The notes below the pieces were generated by a model. The model had not been told where the DNA came from and ran no database searches. It worked only from the letters and a program-made list of their open reading frames with translations. Shown here piece by piece: positions 11,250-20,760 of a DNA stretch of 64,000 bases (within the stretch, counting starts at the first letter, position 1; the number at the start of each line of letters is the position of its first letter). Source of the DNA: Corynebacterium sp. Marseille-P4321 (GTDB lineage Bacteria; Actinomycetota; Actinomycetes; Mycobacteriales; Mycobacteriaceae). Position numbers and translations under genes: made by a program. The stretch is taken from contig NZ_CAHJXO010000002.1 in the NCBI RefSeq assembly GCF_903645305.1, forward strand, positions 186,001 to 250,000. The letters run 5' to 3'.

Positions 11250-11909
11250 CTAACGCCTCCGCAGACTCTCCGGGTCAAGTTCCAAGACTTCACCGATGCG
11301 CTCTGCGGAGATCGCTCCCTCGCGCAGGATCACCGGCCGCGGGCCGGACAGGTCGATGATGGTCGACGGCGTGCCTACCGCCGCCTCTCCCCCGTCGAGG
11401 TAGACGTTCACGGTGTCGCCGAACTGTTCCTTCGCGGCGGCCGCGGTGGTCGCCGGCGGGTTGCCGGAGATGTTCGCGGAGCTCACGGCCATCGGGCCGG
11501 TTTCGCGCAGCAGCTCGATAGCAAGCGGCTGGTTCGGCATGCGCAAAAGTACGGTTCCGCGGGTGTCGCCCAGGTTCCAGGGCAGGCTGGGTGCCTCGGG
11601 CAGCACGAGCGACAGCCCACCGGGCCAGAACGCCTCGACGAGCGTCTTCGCGGTGGCGGTGAAGTCGCGCACCAGGCCCTGGATGGTCACCCACGAGCCG
11701 ACGAGCACCGGCACCGGCATGTCCGGCCCGCGGTGCTTCGTGGCCAAGAGGGTGGCTACCGCGTCGTTGTTGAAGGCATCGCAGCCGATGCCGTAGACAG
11801 TGTCCGTGGGCAGCACCACGCAGTGGCCAGCGAGCACCTGCTCTTTCGCTGCGCGCAAGCCCGCCTCGCGGCCCGCGGGCTCGAGGCAGTTGTAGATCGC
11901 GTCAAACAT
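11250..11909 (-). CDS. L-threonylcarbamoyladenylate synthase (Sua5/YwlC/YrdC)
   Basis: A 219-residue YrdC-domain enzyme making threonylcarbamoyl-AMP from Thr, bicarbonate and ATP, the first step of tRNA t6A37 formation. The [16 protein letters not shown] motif, the [14 protein letters not shown] segment and the [10 protein letters not shown] signature are clear. It is of YwlC type without a full C-terminal Sua5 domain. The start [11 protein letters not shown] overlaps the end of prmC by 8 nt. Confidence 0.92.
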   Translation of the reverse strand: MFDAIYNCLEPAGREAGLRAAKEQVLAGHCVVLPTDTVYGIGCDAFNNDAVATLLATKHRGPDMPVPVLVGSWVTIQGLVRDFTATAKTLVEAFWPGGLSLVLPEAPSLPWNLGDTRGTVLLRMPNQPLAIELLRETGPMAVSSANISGNPPATTAAAAKEQFGDTVNVYLDGGEAAVGTPSTIIDLSGPRPVILREGAISAERIGEVLELDPESLRRR

Positions 11910-12753
11910 GGTCTTCAACCCTACTCGCCGTGACAAACCGCGCTCGCCCGGTGAGGTCGGTGCGCGCCTCAATCCCGCCGAACCCGCCGGTTGCGCGCAC
12001 GGCATTGTGCACGGCGTCTGAGGTGGTGTCGTCGTGCTCGACGCCCAGCGCCCCGCCGGGTTTGAGCAGGCGCCGCGCCACCGGCAGCAGCCCCCGTATG
12101 GCGTCCATGCCGTCCGCGCCGGAGAACACCGCCTCCGCCGGGTCGGCGTACACCTCAGCTTCGAGTTCCGGGGTTTCCGGCACGTACGGCGGGTTGGACA
12201 CCACGAGGTCCACGCGCCCGTCGAGGTCGCTGAGCAGGTTCGGGTCGGTCATGTCGCCGGGCACAATGCTTATCGACGGCGCGAAGCGCGCCACGTTACG
12301 CTCCGCATACTCACGGGCTTGCGCGGAGCGCTCCACGGCGTAGACGTCTGCGTTCGGCACGTGGTGGGCGATGTAGATCGCGAGGGCCCCGCTGCCGGTG
12401 CCCAGGTCGACGACTGTCGGGTGGTGCGACGCGGAGCCGTCGATAAGCATGCGCACTGCCCAATCGGCGAGCAACTCCGTTTCGGGCCTGGGGATGAACA
12501 CCCCTGGGCCGACTTCGAGCTCGAGCGGGCCGAACGGCGCGGAGCCCAGGATGTGCTGCAGCGGCTCGCGGGCGGCGCGGCGCGCAACCGCCTCGTCGAA
12601 CGCTTGGGGAAAACCCTCCGGCACGGCGGCGAAAGTGACCTCCGTCGGCGCGACCTCTAGCAGATGCGCAGCGATGAGGCGCGCGTCGACCTCCGGGGCG
12701 GCAACGCCCGCCCGCTTGAGAATCTGCGCGGCGCGGGCGAGGTGCGTGCGCAC
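11902..12753 (-). CDS. prmC: Release factor glutamine methyltransferase PrmC (HemK)
   Basis: A 283-residue SAM-dependent enzyme that methylates the GGQ glutamine of release factors. The SAM motif [13 protein letters not shown] and the catalytic [10 protein letters not shown] are present, and the N-terminal helical domain binds the release factor. It directly follows prfA, its substrate gene, with 1 nt between. It holds two GCTTATCGACG motifs on opposite strands (12268-12278 and 12438-12448). Confidence 0.95.
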   Translation of the reverse strand: MRTHLARAAQILKRAGVAAPEVDARLIAAHLLEVAPTEVTFAAVPEGFPQAFDEAVARRAAREPLQHILGSAPFGPLELEVGPGVFIPRPETELLADWAVRMLIDGSASHHPTVVDLGTGSGALAIYIAHHVPNADVYAVERSAQAREYAERNVARFAPSISIVPGDMTDPNLLSDLDGRVDLVVSNPPYVPETPELEAEVYADPAEAVFSGADGMDAIRGLLPVARRLLKPGGALGVEHDDTTSDAVHNAVRATGGFGGIEARTDLTGRARFVTASRVEDHV

Positions 12754-12754
12754 G

Positions 12755-13834
12755 CTACTCCGCTTCCAGACGTTCCTGGCGCTCGTGCGTCTGCAGCGCC
12801 GAGATGAGCTCGTCCATGTTGCCGTCCAGCACCGAATCCAGGTTGTTCGCCTTGAAGTTGATGCGGTGATCCGAGATGCGGTTCTCCGGCCAGTTATAGG
12901 TGCGGATGCGCTCCGAGCGGTCCATGGTGCGCACCTGCGACGCGCGGCCCTCCGCCTCCTCGGCCTCGGCCTTTTCGCGCTCCAGCTGGTCCAGGCGCGC
13001 TTGGAGCACCTGCATGGCGCGGGCGCGGTTCTGAATCTGGGAGCGCTCGTTCTGGCAGGTCACCACGATATTCGTGGGCAGGTGGGTGATGCGCACCGCC
13101 GAGTCCGTGGTGTTCACGCCCTGGCCGCCCTTACCCGAGGAGCGGTACACGTCGACGCGAATGTCTTTCTCGTCAATGTTCACGCTTTCGAATTCCTCGG
13201 CCTCCGGGAAGACGTAGACGCCTGCTGCGGACGTCTGAATACGGCCCTGCGACTCGGTGACGGGGATGCGCTGCACGCGGTGCACGCCACCTTCGAACTT
13301 CAGCTTCGACCAGGCGCCGTCGCGCGAGGGGTTCTTCGAGCGCACCGAGACGGTCATGTCTTTAACGCCACCCAAGTCGGTGTCCGCGACGTCCAGGACC
13401 TCCCAGGTCAAGCCGTTTTTCTCGCAGAACTTCTGGTACATGCGCGCCAGATCGCCCGCGAACAGCGCGGCCTCCTCGCCGCCGGCGCCGGCCTTGAGCT
13501 CCATGATGATGTCGTCGCCGTCGTGCTCGTCGCGCGGCGCGAGCAGGTCGGCGAGCTGCTCCTCCAGGCGGACAATCTCGCCCTCCAGGCGCGACGCCTC
13601 CTCAGCGAACTCCTTATCCTCGTCGGCCATCTCGGCGGCCGCCTCGTGATCCTCGCGCGCCTGGTTCAGCTCGTTATTTGCGTTGATGATGGGCTGCAGC
13701 TCCGCGTAGCGCTTCGACAGCTTGCGGAACAGCGCCTGATCGCCCACGACTTCCGGGTCGCCCATCTGCGCCTGGATGCCTTCGTATTCGGCCACGTAGT
13801 CGTCGACAAGCGAGACCTGCGAATTTTCTGCCAT
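12755..13834 (-). CDS. prfA: Peptide chain release factor 1
   Basis: A 359-residue class I release factor for UAA and UAG. It has the PxT-type anticodon loop region ([22 protein letters not shown]) and the GGQ loop in [16 protein letters not shown]. The ATG overlaps the rho stop by one base (TAATG), so translation is coupled. Confidence 0.97.
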   Translation of the reverse strand: MAENSQVSLVDDYVAEYEGIQAQMGDPEVVGDQALFRKLSKRYAELQPIINANNELNQAREDHEAAAEMADEDKEFAEEASRLEGEIVRLEEQLADLLAPRDEHDGDDIIMELKAGAGGEEAALFAGDLARMYQKFCEKNGLTWEVLDVADTDLGGVKDMTVSVRSKNPSRDGAWSKLKFEGGVHRVQRIPVTESQGRIQTSAAGVYVFPEAEEFESVNIDEKDIRVDVYRSSGKGGQGVNTTDSAVRITHLPTNIVVTCQNERSQIQNRARAMQVLQARLDQLEREKAEAEEAEGRASQVRTMDRSERIRTYNWPENRISDHRINFKANNLDSVLDGNMDELISALQTHERQERLEAE

Positions 13835-15726
13835 TAGACGTAATCCTCCTCGCCCTTGTCGGCGACCATCGGCGCGGACTGTGCCACACCCATGAGGAAC
13901 TCGCCGTTCGACTTCGTCTTCTTCAACTGCTTGATCAGCATGTCAATCGCCTGCTGCGGCTCCAGCGCGGAGAGGATGCGGCGCAGCTTGTGCATAATAC
14001 GCGCCTCCTCCGGACTCATGAGCAGCTCGTCCTTGCGGGTGCCCGACGGGTTGACGTCCACAGCCGGGAACACGCGGCGCTCCGCGATCTTGCGGTCCAG
14101 CTTCAGCTCGGCGTTGCCCGTGCCCTTGAACTCCTCGAAGATCACCGTGTCGCCCGCAGAGCCCGTCTCCACCATGGCGGTCGCGATGATGGTCAGCGAA
14201 CCGCCCTCCTCGATGTTGCGGGCAGCGCCCAAGAAGCGCTTCGGCGGGGAGAGCGCGTTCGAATCCACACCACCGGACAGGATGCGGCCCGACGCCGGTG
14301 AGGAGTTGTTGTAGGCGCGGCCCAGGCGGGTGATGGAGTCGAGCAGGACAACGACGTCCTGGCCCATCTCCACCAGGCGCTTCGCGCGCTCGATGGCCAG
14401 CTCCGCCACCGCGGTGTGCTCGCTAGGCGGGCGGTCGAACGTGGAGGCAATCACCTCGCCGTTGACGCTGCGCTGCATGTCGGTGACTTCCTCGGGGCGC
14501 TCGTCCACCAACACCACCATGAGGTAGCACTCCGGGTTGTTGGTGGCAATCGCGTTCGCGATGTTCTGCAAAATCGTCGTCTTACCGGCCTTCGGCGGGG
14601 AGACAATCAGCGCACGCTGGCCTTTACCAATCGGCATGACCAAGTCGATCACGCGGGTGGTGAGGATCTTCGGCTCCGTCTCCAAACGCAGGCGGCGGTT
14701 CGGGTAAAGCGGAGTGAGCTTGTGGAACTCCTTGCGGCGCTTCGCGTCCTCCACGCTGTGGCCGTTGACCGAGTCCACGCGCACCAACTGGTTGTAGTTC
14801 CGGCGGTTGCGGCCGTTGCCCTGGGAGTGAGTCTGGCCGTTGACCCGCACCTGGCCCACCACGGCGTCGCCGGAGCGCAGGCCGTTTTGGCGCACGAGGT
14901 TCTTGTTCACGTGCACATCGGCGGAGCTGGCGCGGTAGCCGGTGGTGCGGATAAAGGCCGCGCCGTTGTCCTGCACGTCTGCGATACCGGCGACTTCCTG
15001 CAGCTCTTCCGGGTCGAAGTTTTGGTTGTCGTTGCCGCCCTGGTTTCCGCCCTGGTTGTTGCCGTTCTGGTTATCCCGGTTGTTGCGGTTGCGGTTGCGA
15101 CGCCCGCGGCGGCCGCGGCGACCCCCGCCCTGATTGTCGTCGCGGTTGTTGCCGTGATTGTTGTCCCGGTTGTCGCCGCCGCGGTTGTTGTCGCCGCGAT
15201 TGTTGTCGCGGTTGTTGTTATCGCGGTTTTCGCGGTTGTTGTTATCCCGGTTTTCACGGTTGTTGTCGCCGCGGTTTTCGCGGTTGTTGTCGCCGCGGTT
15301 TTCGCGGTCACCCCGGTTGCCACCGTTGTTGTCGCCGCCGCGATTGTCGTTTTCCTCGGCGCGGTCATCGGAGTTGCCCTGAGACTGCTGGCCCTGCGGT
15401 TCGGCGTCCTGCTGGTTGCGCGAGCGGTTCCGGCGGGCGCGACGCGCGGCGGAGCGGGACTTGCCCTCGTCGTCCCCGTCGCGGTCTTGGGAGTCGTTGC
15501 TGCCGCTCTGCGCGTCGATAAGCGTCGGCTCCTGCTTCTGCTCCTGCTTCGTCTCGGCAGCTACTGCCGTCTTGCGTGGCACCTGCCCCGTGCTAATCGC
15601 CTGGATGAGCTCGCCCTTGCGCAGGCCGGAGATGCCCTTCAAACCCTGCTCGGCGGCGAGCTTGCGCAGCTCGGGCAGCTTCATCGCTGCGAGGTCGTTG
15701 CCTGCCGCGGTGCCGGTATCGGTCAC
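13834..15726 (-). CDS. rho: Transcription termination factor Rho with a large Asn/Arg-rich insertion
   Basis: A 630-residue hexameric RNA helicase. Residues about 10-45 are the Rho_N helical domain ([20 protein letters not shown]). Residues about 60-240 are a low-complexity insertion with repeated N-R-E-N-R-G-D-N units. The cold-shock RNA-binding fold follows ([18 protein letters not shown]), then the ATPase core with Walker [10 protein letters not shown] and [15 protein letters not shown]. Start: the GTG at 15726 has AAAGGA 7-8 nt upstream and matches the family N-terminus; the frame is open further upstream. Such insertions are known in actinobacterial Rho and add RNA binding. Confidence 0.95.
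   Translation of the reverse strand: MTDTGTAAGNDLAAMKLPELRKLAAEQGLKGISGLRKGELIQAISTGQVPRKTAVAAETKQEQKQEPTLIDAQSGSNDSQDRDGDDEGKSRSAARRARRNRSRNQQDAEPQGQQSQGNSDDRAEENDNRGGDNNGGNRGDRENRGDNNRENRGDNNRENRDNNNRENRDNNNRDNNRGDNNRGGDNRDNNHGNNRDDNQGGGRRGRRGRRNRNRNNRDNQNGNNQGGNQGGNDNQNFDPEELQEVAGIADVQDNGAAFIRTTGYRASSADVHVNKNLVRQNGLRSGDAVVGQVRVNGQTHSQGNGRNRRNYNQLVRVDSVNGHSVEDAKRRKEFHKLTPLYPNRRLRLETEPKILTTRVIDLVMPIGKGQRALIVSPPKAGKTTILQNIANAIATNNPECYLMVVLVDERPEEVTDMQRSVNGEVIASTFDRPPSEHTAVAELAIERAKRLVEMGQDVVVLLDSITRLGRAYNNSSPASGRILSGGVDSNALSPPKRFLGAARNIEEGGSLTIIATAMVETGSAGDTVIFEEFKGTGNAELKLDRKIAERRVFPAVDVNPSGTRKDELLMSPEEARIMHKLRRILSALEPQQAIDMLIKQLKKTKSNGEFLMGVAQSAPMVADKGEEDYV
15150..15330 (-). repeat. Degenerate tandem repeats inside rho encoding N-R-E-N/D-N-N-R units
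   Basis: GC/TTG-rich units, with CGCGGTTGTTGTCGCC-like and CGGTTTTCGCGGTTGTTG-like blocks, recur about every 24 bases. They stay in frame and code the Asn/Arg-rich part of Rho. Copy number is likely to vary between strains. Confidence 0.7.
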
Positions 15727-16069
15727 GCGTGTGTCCTTTCGTCGATACGCCATATCCACGCTTATGGTGTGCGCCGCCCAAACATTGGGGCGGGTGGCGT
15801 AGCTGTGCAATTTGTCTCGAGGTAAAACTTGCGCACGAGCGCTAATAGAACATCAAGGCTGCCTTCGGCTGCTGCACCGCAGCCACTGCCTTGAGTCTTA
15901 ATGATGCCGGGTGGGGCCGAAACGATCCGGCAGCGCCCAGCGGAAACCGAACAGGACGCGGCGGCGGGCGGCAAGCGCGCGCCCGAAACGACGCGGCACG
16001 TCCAATCCACGTGGAAGTGTAGCGCATGAACGCGCACACAATAATCAGGGCCCGCATCGATGGCCGCGC
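15727..16069. other. Divergent intergenic region rho / acyl-CoA ligase with a two-part inverted repeat
   Basis: About 340 bases with no convincing gene. At 15853-15894 there is a nested inverted repeat: TCAAGGC pairs with GCCTTGA and an inner GGCTGC with GCAGCC. On the minus strand this would fold in the 5' leader of rho. It may serve rho autoregulation, but that is inference. No clear rho promoter was found. Confidence 0.5.
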
Positions 16070-16082
16070 TACGATAGCCCTC

Positions 16083-17843
16083 ATGCTTTCAACGATGCAG
16101 GAAGTGCCGTTTTCTGTCGCCCGCATCCTCGAGTACGGTCGTACGGCCCACGGCACGATGAAGTGCACCACGTGGCGCGCCTCTGAGGCGGAGGAGACCA
16201 CGTTCGCGGAGATCGGGGCTCGGGCCTCGGCGTTTGCGCATGCGCTGCACGACGACCTTGGCATCGACGGCGACCAGCGCGTGTCCACGCTGTTGTACAA
16301 CTGCGCCGAGCACGTTGAGGTGATGTTCGCCGTCGCCGCGAAAGGCGCGGTGTTCACGCCCCTGAACGTGCAGCTCATGGTGGATCAGATCACGTACGTG
16401 GTGAACCACTCCGAGTCGAAGCTGATCGTGGCGGACCCGCGCCTGGCGGAGAAGCTGGGCAAGATCGTGGCGAACTGCCCGTCTGTGCAGTCGGTAGCGT
16501 TTACCGGACCCGGGCCGATTGCGGAGGCGGCATCGCACTTACCGGAGGGCATCAAGGCGTACTCGTACGAGCAGCTTCTCGACGGCCGCGCCACCCGCTA
16601 CGACTGGCCCGAGCTGCCCGAGAACACAGCTGCCGCGCTGGTGTACTCCACCGCCACCACCGGCGCACCGAAGGGCGTGGCGTACTCGCACCGCGCACTC
16701 TGGCTGGAGGCCACCGGGCTGCGCGCCACGGATTCGCTGGCGGTAACCCACGGCGAGACGTTTTTGTGCTGCATCCCCATCTACCACGTGCTGAGCTGGG
16801 GCGTGCCGTTCGCGGCGTTCCTCGCGGGGACCCCGCTGGTGCTGCCCGACTCGAACGTTTCGGCCGCTAACCTGGCAAAGCTTATCGCCACCACCCACCC
16901 GCGTGTGGCCCACGGCGTGCCCACGCTGTGGATCCAGCTCATGGTGCACTACTTGCACAACCCGCCGGAGCGCATGAGCCTGCAGGAGATCTTCGTCGGT
17001 GGCTCCCCCGCCCCGCCTGGATTGATCAAGGTGTGGGAGGAACGCTACGGCGTGGACATCGTGCACGTGTGGGGCATGACGGAGACCACCACGGTAGGCA
17101 CGGTGGCCAGGCCGCCGTCGGGCGTGTCGGGCGAGGCCCGCTGGGCGTACCGCATCTCGCAGGGCCGTTTCACCCCGGCGCTGGAGTACCGCGTGGTCAA
17201 CGATGGCAAGGTGATGGCGCCGAACGATCTCACCCAGGGCGAGATTCAGGTGCGCGGCAACATGGTCGCGGCGAGCTACTACCATTCGCCCACTCAGGAG
17301 CAGGGCGAGCTGGCCTCCACGTTCCGCGGCGAGGAGGTCGACGACGTGCGCAAGCACTTCACTGCCGACGGCTGGCTGCGCACCGGCGACGTGGGCACCG
17401 TGACCAACGCTGGCTTCATGACGCTCTACGACCGGGCGCGCGACGTAATCCGCTCCGGCGGCGAGTGGATCTACTCCGCGCAGGTGGAAAACCTGATCAT
17501 GGAATCCGACAAGGTGGTCGAGTGCGCGGTGATCGGCATCCCGGACAAGAAGTGGGGTGAGCGCCCGCTCGCGGTGACGAAGCTACTGCCGGGCACCGCC
17601 CCGGATGCGCAGACCGCTCGCCAGCTCCGCGCGAGCCTGGCAGAGAACCTGCCCACCTGGATGGCGCCGGAGTACTGGACGTTCGTGGATTCCATCGACA
17701 AGACTTCCGTGGGCAAGTTCGACAAGAAAGACCTGCGCAAACACCTCGAGCGCTCCGAGTTCGACATCATCGCTCTCCCCGGCCCGGGCGCGCGTTCGGA
17801 GGGCAATCCCACCGCTGAGCAGGTTGAGGCGATGGACCAGTGA
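16083..17843 (+). CDS. Long-chain fatty acid-CoA ligase / AMP-binding enzyme
   Basis: A 586-residue ANL-superfamily enzyme that adenylates a fatty acid and probably transfers it to CoA. The P-loop VYSTATTGAPKGVAYSHRAL, the A5 motif VWGMTETTT, the A8 hinge YDRARDVIRSGGEWI and the C-terminal catalytic Lys in KTSVGKFDKKDLR are present. An ATG at 16083 is chosen because TACGAT (16070-16075) lies 7 nt upstream, indicating a leaderless transcript. Substrate chain length cannot be read from the sequence. Confidence 0.88.
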   Translation: MLSTMQEVPFSVARILEYGRTAHGTMKCTTWRASEAEETTFAEIGARASAFAHALHDDLGIDGDQRVSTLLYNCAEHVEVMFAVAAKGAVFTPLNVQLMVDQITYVVNHSESKLIVADPRLAEKLGKIVANCPSVQSVAFTGPGPIAEAASHLPEGIKAYSYEQLLDGRATRYDWPELPENTAAALVYSTATTGAPKGVAYSHRALWLEATGLRATDSLAVTHGETFLCCIPIYHVLSWGVPFAAFLAGTPLVLPDSNVSAANLAKLIATTHPRVAHGVPTLWIQLMVHYLHNPPERMSLQEIFVGGSPAPPGLIKVWEERYGVDIVHVWGMTETTTVGTVARPPSGVSGEARWAYRISQGRFTPALEYRVVNDGKVMAPNDLTQGEIQVRGNMVAASYYHSPTQEQGELASTFRGEEVDDVRKHFTADGWLRTGDVGTVTNAGFMTLYDRARDVIRSGGEWIYSAQVENLIMESDKVVECAVIGIPDKKWGERPLAVTKLLPGTAPDAQTARQLRASLAENLPTWMAPEYWTFVDSIDKTSVGKFDKKDLRKHLERSEFDIIALPGPGARSEGNPTAEQVEAMDQ

Positions 17844-17916
17844 CGTCGCACCCACTGAAGTAGGGTTGTGACCTGAAACACGACGCGGAAAGGCAAAAAT
17901 CGCTACGGTGGGGCGC

Positions 17917-19059
17917 ATGGCAAAGAACCCAAGCATTTTCTCCAGTCCATCCCGCTACGTCCAAGGTCAAAACGCGATCGAGCTACTTGGCACCTACCTC
18001 AAGCAGCTGGGCGAGAACCCGCTGCTCCTCGCAGACGAAACCGTCTGGGGCCTCGTCGAGGAAAACCTCACCGAAGGTTTCGAAAAAGAGGGCCTGCCGG
18101 TGAACCGCATCGAGTTCGATGGCTTTGCCACTGCAAAGCGCGTCGACGACCTTGTGAAGGAAATCAAGGACAACGACTACGACGTGATCGTCGGCATGGG
18201 CGGCGGCGCGGCCATCGACTCGTCGAAGGCCGCAGGCTACGAGGCTGACATCAAGTGGGTCTCCGTGCCCACCGCGGCTTCGTCCGACGCGCCGACGTCC
18301 ACGCTTTCCGTCATCAACACCGAGGAAGGCTCCTTCGACGAGTACCGCTTCTTCCCCCGCAACCCCGACCTGGTGCTCATTGACACCCAGCTTGTGGCTG
18401 GCGCCCCGGAGAACTTCCTCATCGCAGGTATCGGTGACGCACTCGCCACCTGGGTTGAGGCGCGCGCCGCGGCGAAGGGCAACGGCACGACGATGAACGG
18501 CGGCACCCCCACGCGCGCAGGCGCGGCGCTGGCCGAGCTGTGCTGGAACATCCTGTGGGACAACGCCTTCGCGGCTCTCGACGCGGTGCGCGCCGGCCGC
18601 GTCACCCCAGCGCTCGACGCCGTGGTTGAGGCGAACACCCTGCTTTCGGGCTTGGGCTTCGAGTCCGGCGGCCTGGCTGCGGCGCACGCAATTCACGACG
18701 GGCTTTCCGCCGCAGAGCAGACCCACGGCCTGCAGCACGGCGAGAAGGTGAACATCGGCACCATCGCCCAGCTAATCATGGAGGGCGCGGACACCGAGGA
18801 GCTCGAGGACTTCATCGAGTTCACCACCCGCGTCGGCCTGCCCACCACCCTGACTGAGGTGGGCATCGACCCGGAGGACACCGAGACCCTCGAGGAAATC
18901 GCGAAGGCCGCCACCACCGAGGACGAAACGATCCACAACATGCCTTTCCCGGTCACGCCGGAGATGGTTGTCGAAGCCCTCGTGGTGCTAGAAACCACTG
19001 CCCGCCGCGTCCGCGAGGAGCGTGGCCTGCCGGCACCGAAGAAGTACGAAGGTAAGTAA
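17917..19059 (+). CDS. Glycerol dehydrogenase-like, metal-dependent (GldA family)
   Basis: A 380-residue member of the iron/zinc-containing alcohol dehydrogenase superfamily. The NAD site GMGGGAAIDSSKA, the PTAASSDAPTS segment and the metal ligands (Asp in AGIGDALATW, His in AHAIHDGLS, His in HGLQHGEKV) fit glycerol dehydrogenase; sn-glycerol-1-phosphate dehydrogenase is a related alternative. TACGGT (17904-17909) lies 7 nt before the ATG, so it may be leaderless. It lies 73 nt after the acyl ligase, in the same direction. Confidence 0.85.
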   Translation: MAKNPSIFSSPSRYVQGQNAIELLGTYLKQLGENPLLLADETVWGLVEENLTEGFEKEGLPVNRIEFDGFATAKRVDDLVKEIKDNDYDVIVGMGGGAAIDSSKAAGYEADIKWVSVPTAASSDAPTSTLSVINTEEGSFDEYRFFPRNPDLVLIDTQLVAGAPENFLIAGIGDALATWVEARAAAKGNGTTMNGGTPTRAGAALAELCWNILWDNAFAALDAVRAGRVTPALDAVVEANTLLSGLGFESGGLAAAHAIHDGLSAAEQTHGLQHGEKVNIGTIAQLIMEGADTEELEDFIEFTTRVGLPTTLTEVGIDPEDTETLEEIAKAATTEDETIHNMPFPVTPEMVVEALVVLETTARRVREERGLPAPKKYEGK

Positions 19060-19199
19060 GAAAAAACCGCGCGTCGGCGGCGGCGCTGCGTCGCTACTTC
19101 GTTGCGCCGCCCGTGCTGCCGCGCCCCTTCCCGCGCAGCCACCGCGCCGCTTCCCGCGCTGCCCCTCCCCGCCGCCAAGGGTGCGCTTTTGAGAGTCCA

Positions 19200-19276
19200 G
19201 AAAATAATTTCGGGAAGACCTCTTTTACCCCTTTACGCTGCGGAAATGTGAGAATCCGCTACGAAATTATTTTCGT
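19200..19276. repeat. AT-rich inverted repeat with a 16-bp palindromic right arm
   Basis: GAAAATAATTTCG (19200-19212) is the exact reverse complement of CGAAATTATTTTC (19262-19274). The right arm is itself near-palindromic (ACGAAA-TTAT-TTTCGT, 19261-19276). It is AT-rich compared with the surrounding high-GC sequence. Confidence 0.7.
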
Positions 19277-19300
19277 CCACTTTTCTCACACACGGGTTAG

Positions 19301-19467
19301 GCATCAACACACCAGCCGAGCATCTACGCTTCAGTCGCGCATCAACACATCAGGCGAGCATCTACGTTTCAGTCGCGCATCAACACATCAGGCGAGCATC
19401 TACGCTTCAGCCGAGCATCAACACATCAGGCGAGCATCTACGCTTCAGCCGAGCATCTACGCTTCAG
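19301..19467. repeat. Alternating 19-bp tandem repeat (38-bp higher-order unit, four copies plus one half)
   Basis: Units begin at 19301, 19339, 19377 and 19415 with a strict 38-bp period, and a last half-unit starts at 19453. Each 38-mer is made of two related 19-mers, GCATCAACACATCAGGCGA and GCATCTACGCTTCAGTCGC. There are no unique spacers, so it is not CRISPR. A 19-bp period does not preserve a reading frame, so coding is unlikely. Confidence 0.9.
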
Positions 19468-19758
19468 GTCTATTCACCACCTAACGTGTGTGCCTTACTA
19501 TCCGCGATGCCCCAAAGGGTGCGGTCTCCCTTACGGCCTTTCTCTCTAAAAGACCTGCCCGCTCACGACGGTGGGGCTGCCGGAGTTGTACCCGGCTCGC
19601 CCCTTGTAGCCCTCCGCCCTGGCTCCACGGCATCAATACCCTGAGAAAGGCAGACGAAAATATTTTCGTGGCGGATTTTCGCGTTTTCGCAGCTTAAAGG
19701 ATTAAATATTCGATTCTGAAACTATTCTCCGGTTTCTTAAATCGGCACATTGCCTCCA
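19468..19758. other. Non-coding stretch with a perfect 16-bp palindrome
   Basis: No gene is supported. ACGAAAATATTTTCGT at 19654-19669 is a perfect palindrome and differs by two bases from the one at 19261-19276. The two thus flank the 19-bp tandem array. They may be binding sites or the ends of a small non-autonomous element. Confidence 0.55.
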
Positions 19759-19799
19759 GCCGACTCCGCAGCGGCAGCGTTCGCCGCTGCGGAGTCGGC
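19759..19799 (-). terminator. Strong terminator hairpin of thrB
   Basis: A perfect 17-bp stem (19759-19775 with 19783-19799) and a 7-nt loop, directly after the thrB stop codon. It lacks a clear U-tract on the minus strand. Confidence 0.75.
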
Positions 19800-19803
19800 C
19801 CCG

Positions 19804-20733
19804 CTAAGCGCGGGAGATTTCGGCGGTGGCGGGTCCGGCGACCTCGAGTTCGATGACGCGGAGACCGGCGGCGCGGGCTTCGTCGAGAAGCGAAGGCTCT
19901 ACCTCGCCCGTAGAGAGCACCATCGCGGTGGGGCCAGCGCCGGAAAGGTACGCGGCGTGTCCGCGGTTGCGCAGGCGGTTGACCCACTCGGCGGTCACCG
20001 GCAGCACGTCCGCGCGGTACGGCTGGTGCAGGCGGTCGCGCGTGCCCTCAAAGAGCAGCTCCGGGTGGTGCTGCAGCGCCGCCGTCATCACCGCAGTGCG
20101 CGAGACGTTGAACCGCGCGTCGGTGTGCGTGACGTGGCTCGGCAGCACCTTGCGCACGGCGTTCGTCGACGCGTGGAAGTCGGGCACGAGGGCGATTGCG
20201 CTAATCGACGAGTCCACGGGGATCCGCACCGCCCGATACGACGGCTTCGAACGCCCGTCGACCGGGATGTCGGTCCAGGACACCACTGCCCCGCCGAGCG
20301 CGGACGCGCCCGCGTTGTCGGGGTGGCCTTCGAATTCGGAGGAGAGTTGCACCACGGCATCGTCGTCAAGCGGCGAGCCCGCGAGCGCATTCGCCGCGAC
20401 AACACCCGCCACCGCTGCGGCCGCCGATGAGCCGAGGCCACGGGACTGCGGGATCACGTTGTGGCACACCACTCGCAGGCCCGGAGCTGCGGCGTCCGCT
20501 GCCGCAAGACCCAGCTGAATTGCCTTGACCACCAGGTTCGAGCTGTCGCGCGGGAGGTCCTCGGCGCCCTCCCCGATGATCTCCACCTCGAGGCCGGAGG
20601 GGGTGACCTCCACCTCGACGGTGTCGTAGATGCTCAGCGCGATGCCGAGGGTGTCGAAGCCGGGGCCCAGGTTCGCCGACGAGCCGGGGACGGTGACGGT
20701 GGCTTTCAGGCCCACCTCAAGATCGATAGCCAT
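19804..20733 (-). CDS. thrB: Homoserine kinase
   Basis: A 309-residue GHMP kinase that phosphorylates homoserine for threonine synthesis. The ATP-binding [17 protein letters not shown] motif, the N-terminal [16 protein letters not shown] and the C-terminal [12 protein letters not shown] are all present. It follows hom by 27 nt in the usual hom-thrB pair and ends at a strong terminator. Confidence 0.97.
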   Translation of the reverse strand: MAIDLEVGLKATVTVPGSSANLGPGFDTLGIALSIYDTVEVEVTPSGLEVEIIGEGAEDLPRDSSNLVVKAIQLGLAAADAAAPGLRVVCHNVIPQSRGLGSSAAAAVAGVVAANALAGSPLDDDAVVQLSSEFEGHPDNAGASALGGAVVSWTDIPVDGRSKPSYRAVRIPVDSSISAIALVPDFHASTNAVRKVLPSHVTHTDARFNVSRTAVMTAALQHHPELLFEGTRDRLHQPYRADVLPVTAEWVNRLRNRGHAAYLSGAGPTAMVLSTGEVEPSLLDEARAAGLRVIELEVAGPATAEISRA

Positions 20734-20760
20734 TATTCTCCTCGCTCCAAAGCTCCTGTG

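Noticed and set aside
19301..19467. CRISPR array
   Set aside because: The units are contiguous with no unique spacers, and no cas gene is present in the window.
19113..19484. Plus-strand frame across the 19-bp tandem repeat
   Set aside because: The 19-bp period shifts the frame at every copy, there is no ribosome-binding site, and the product is low complexity.
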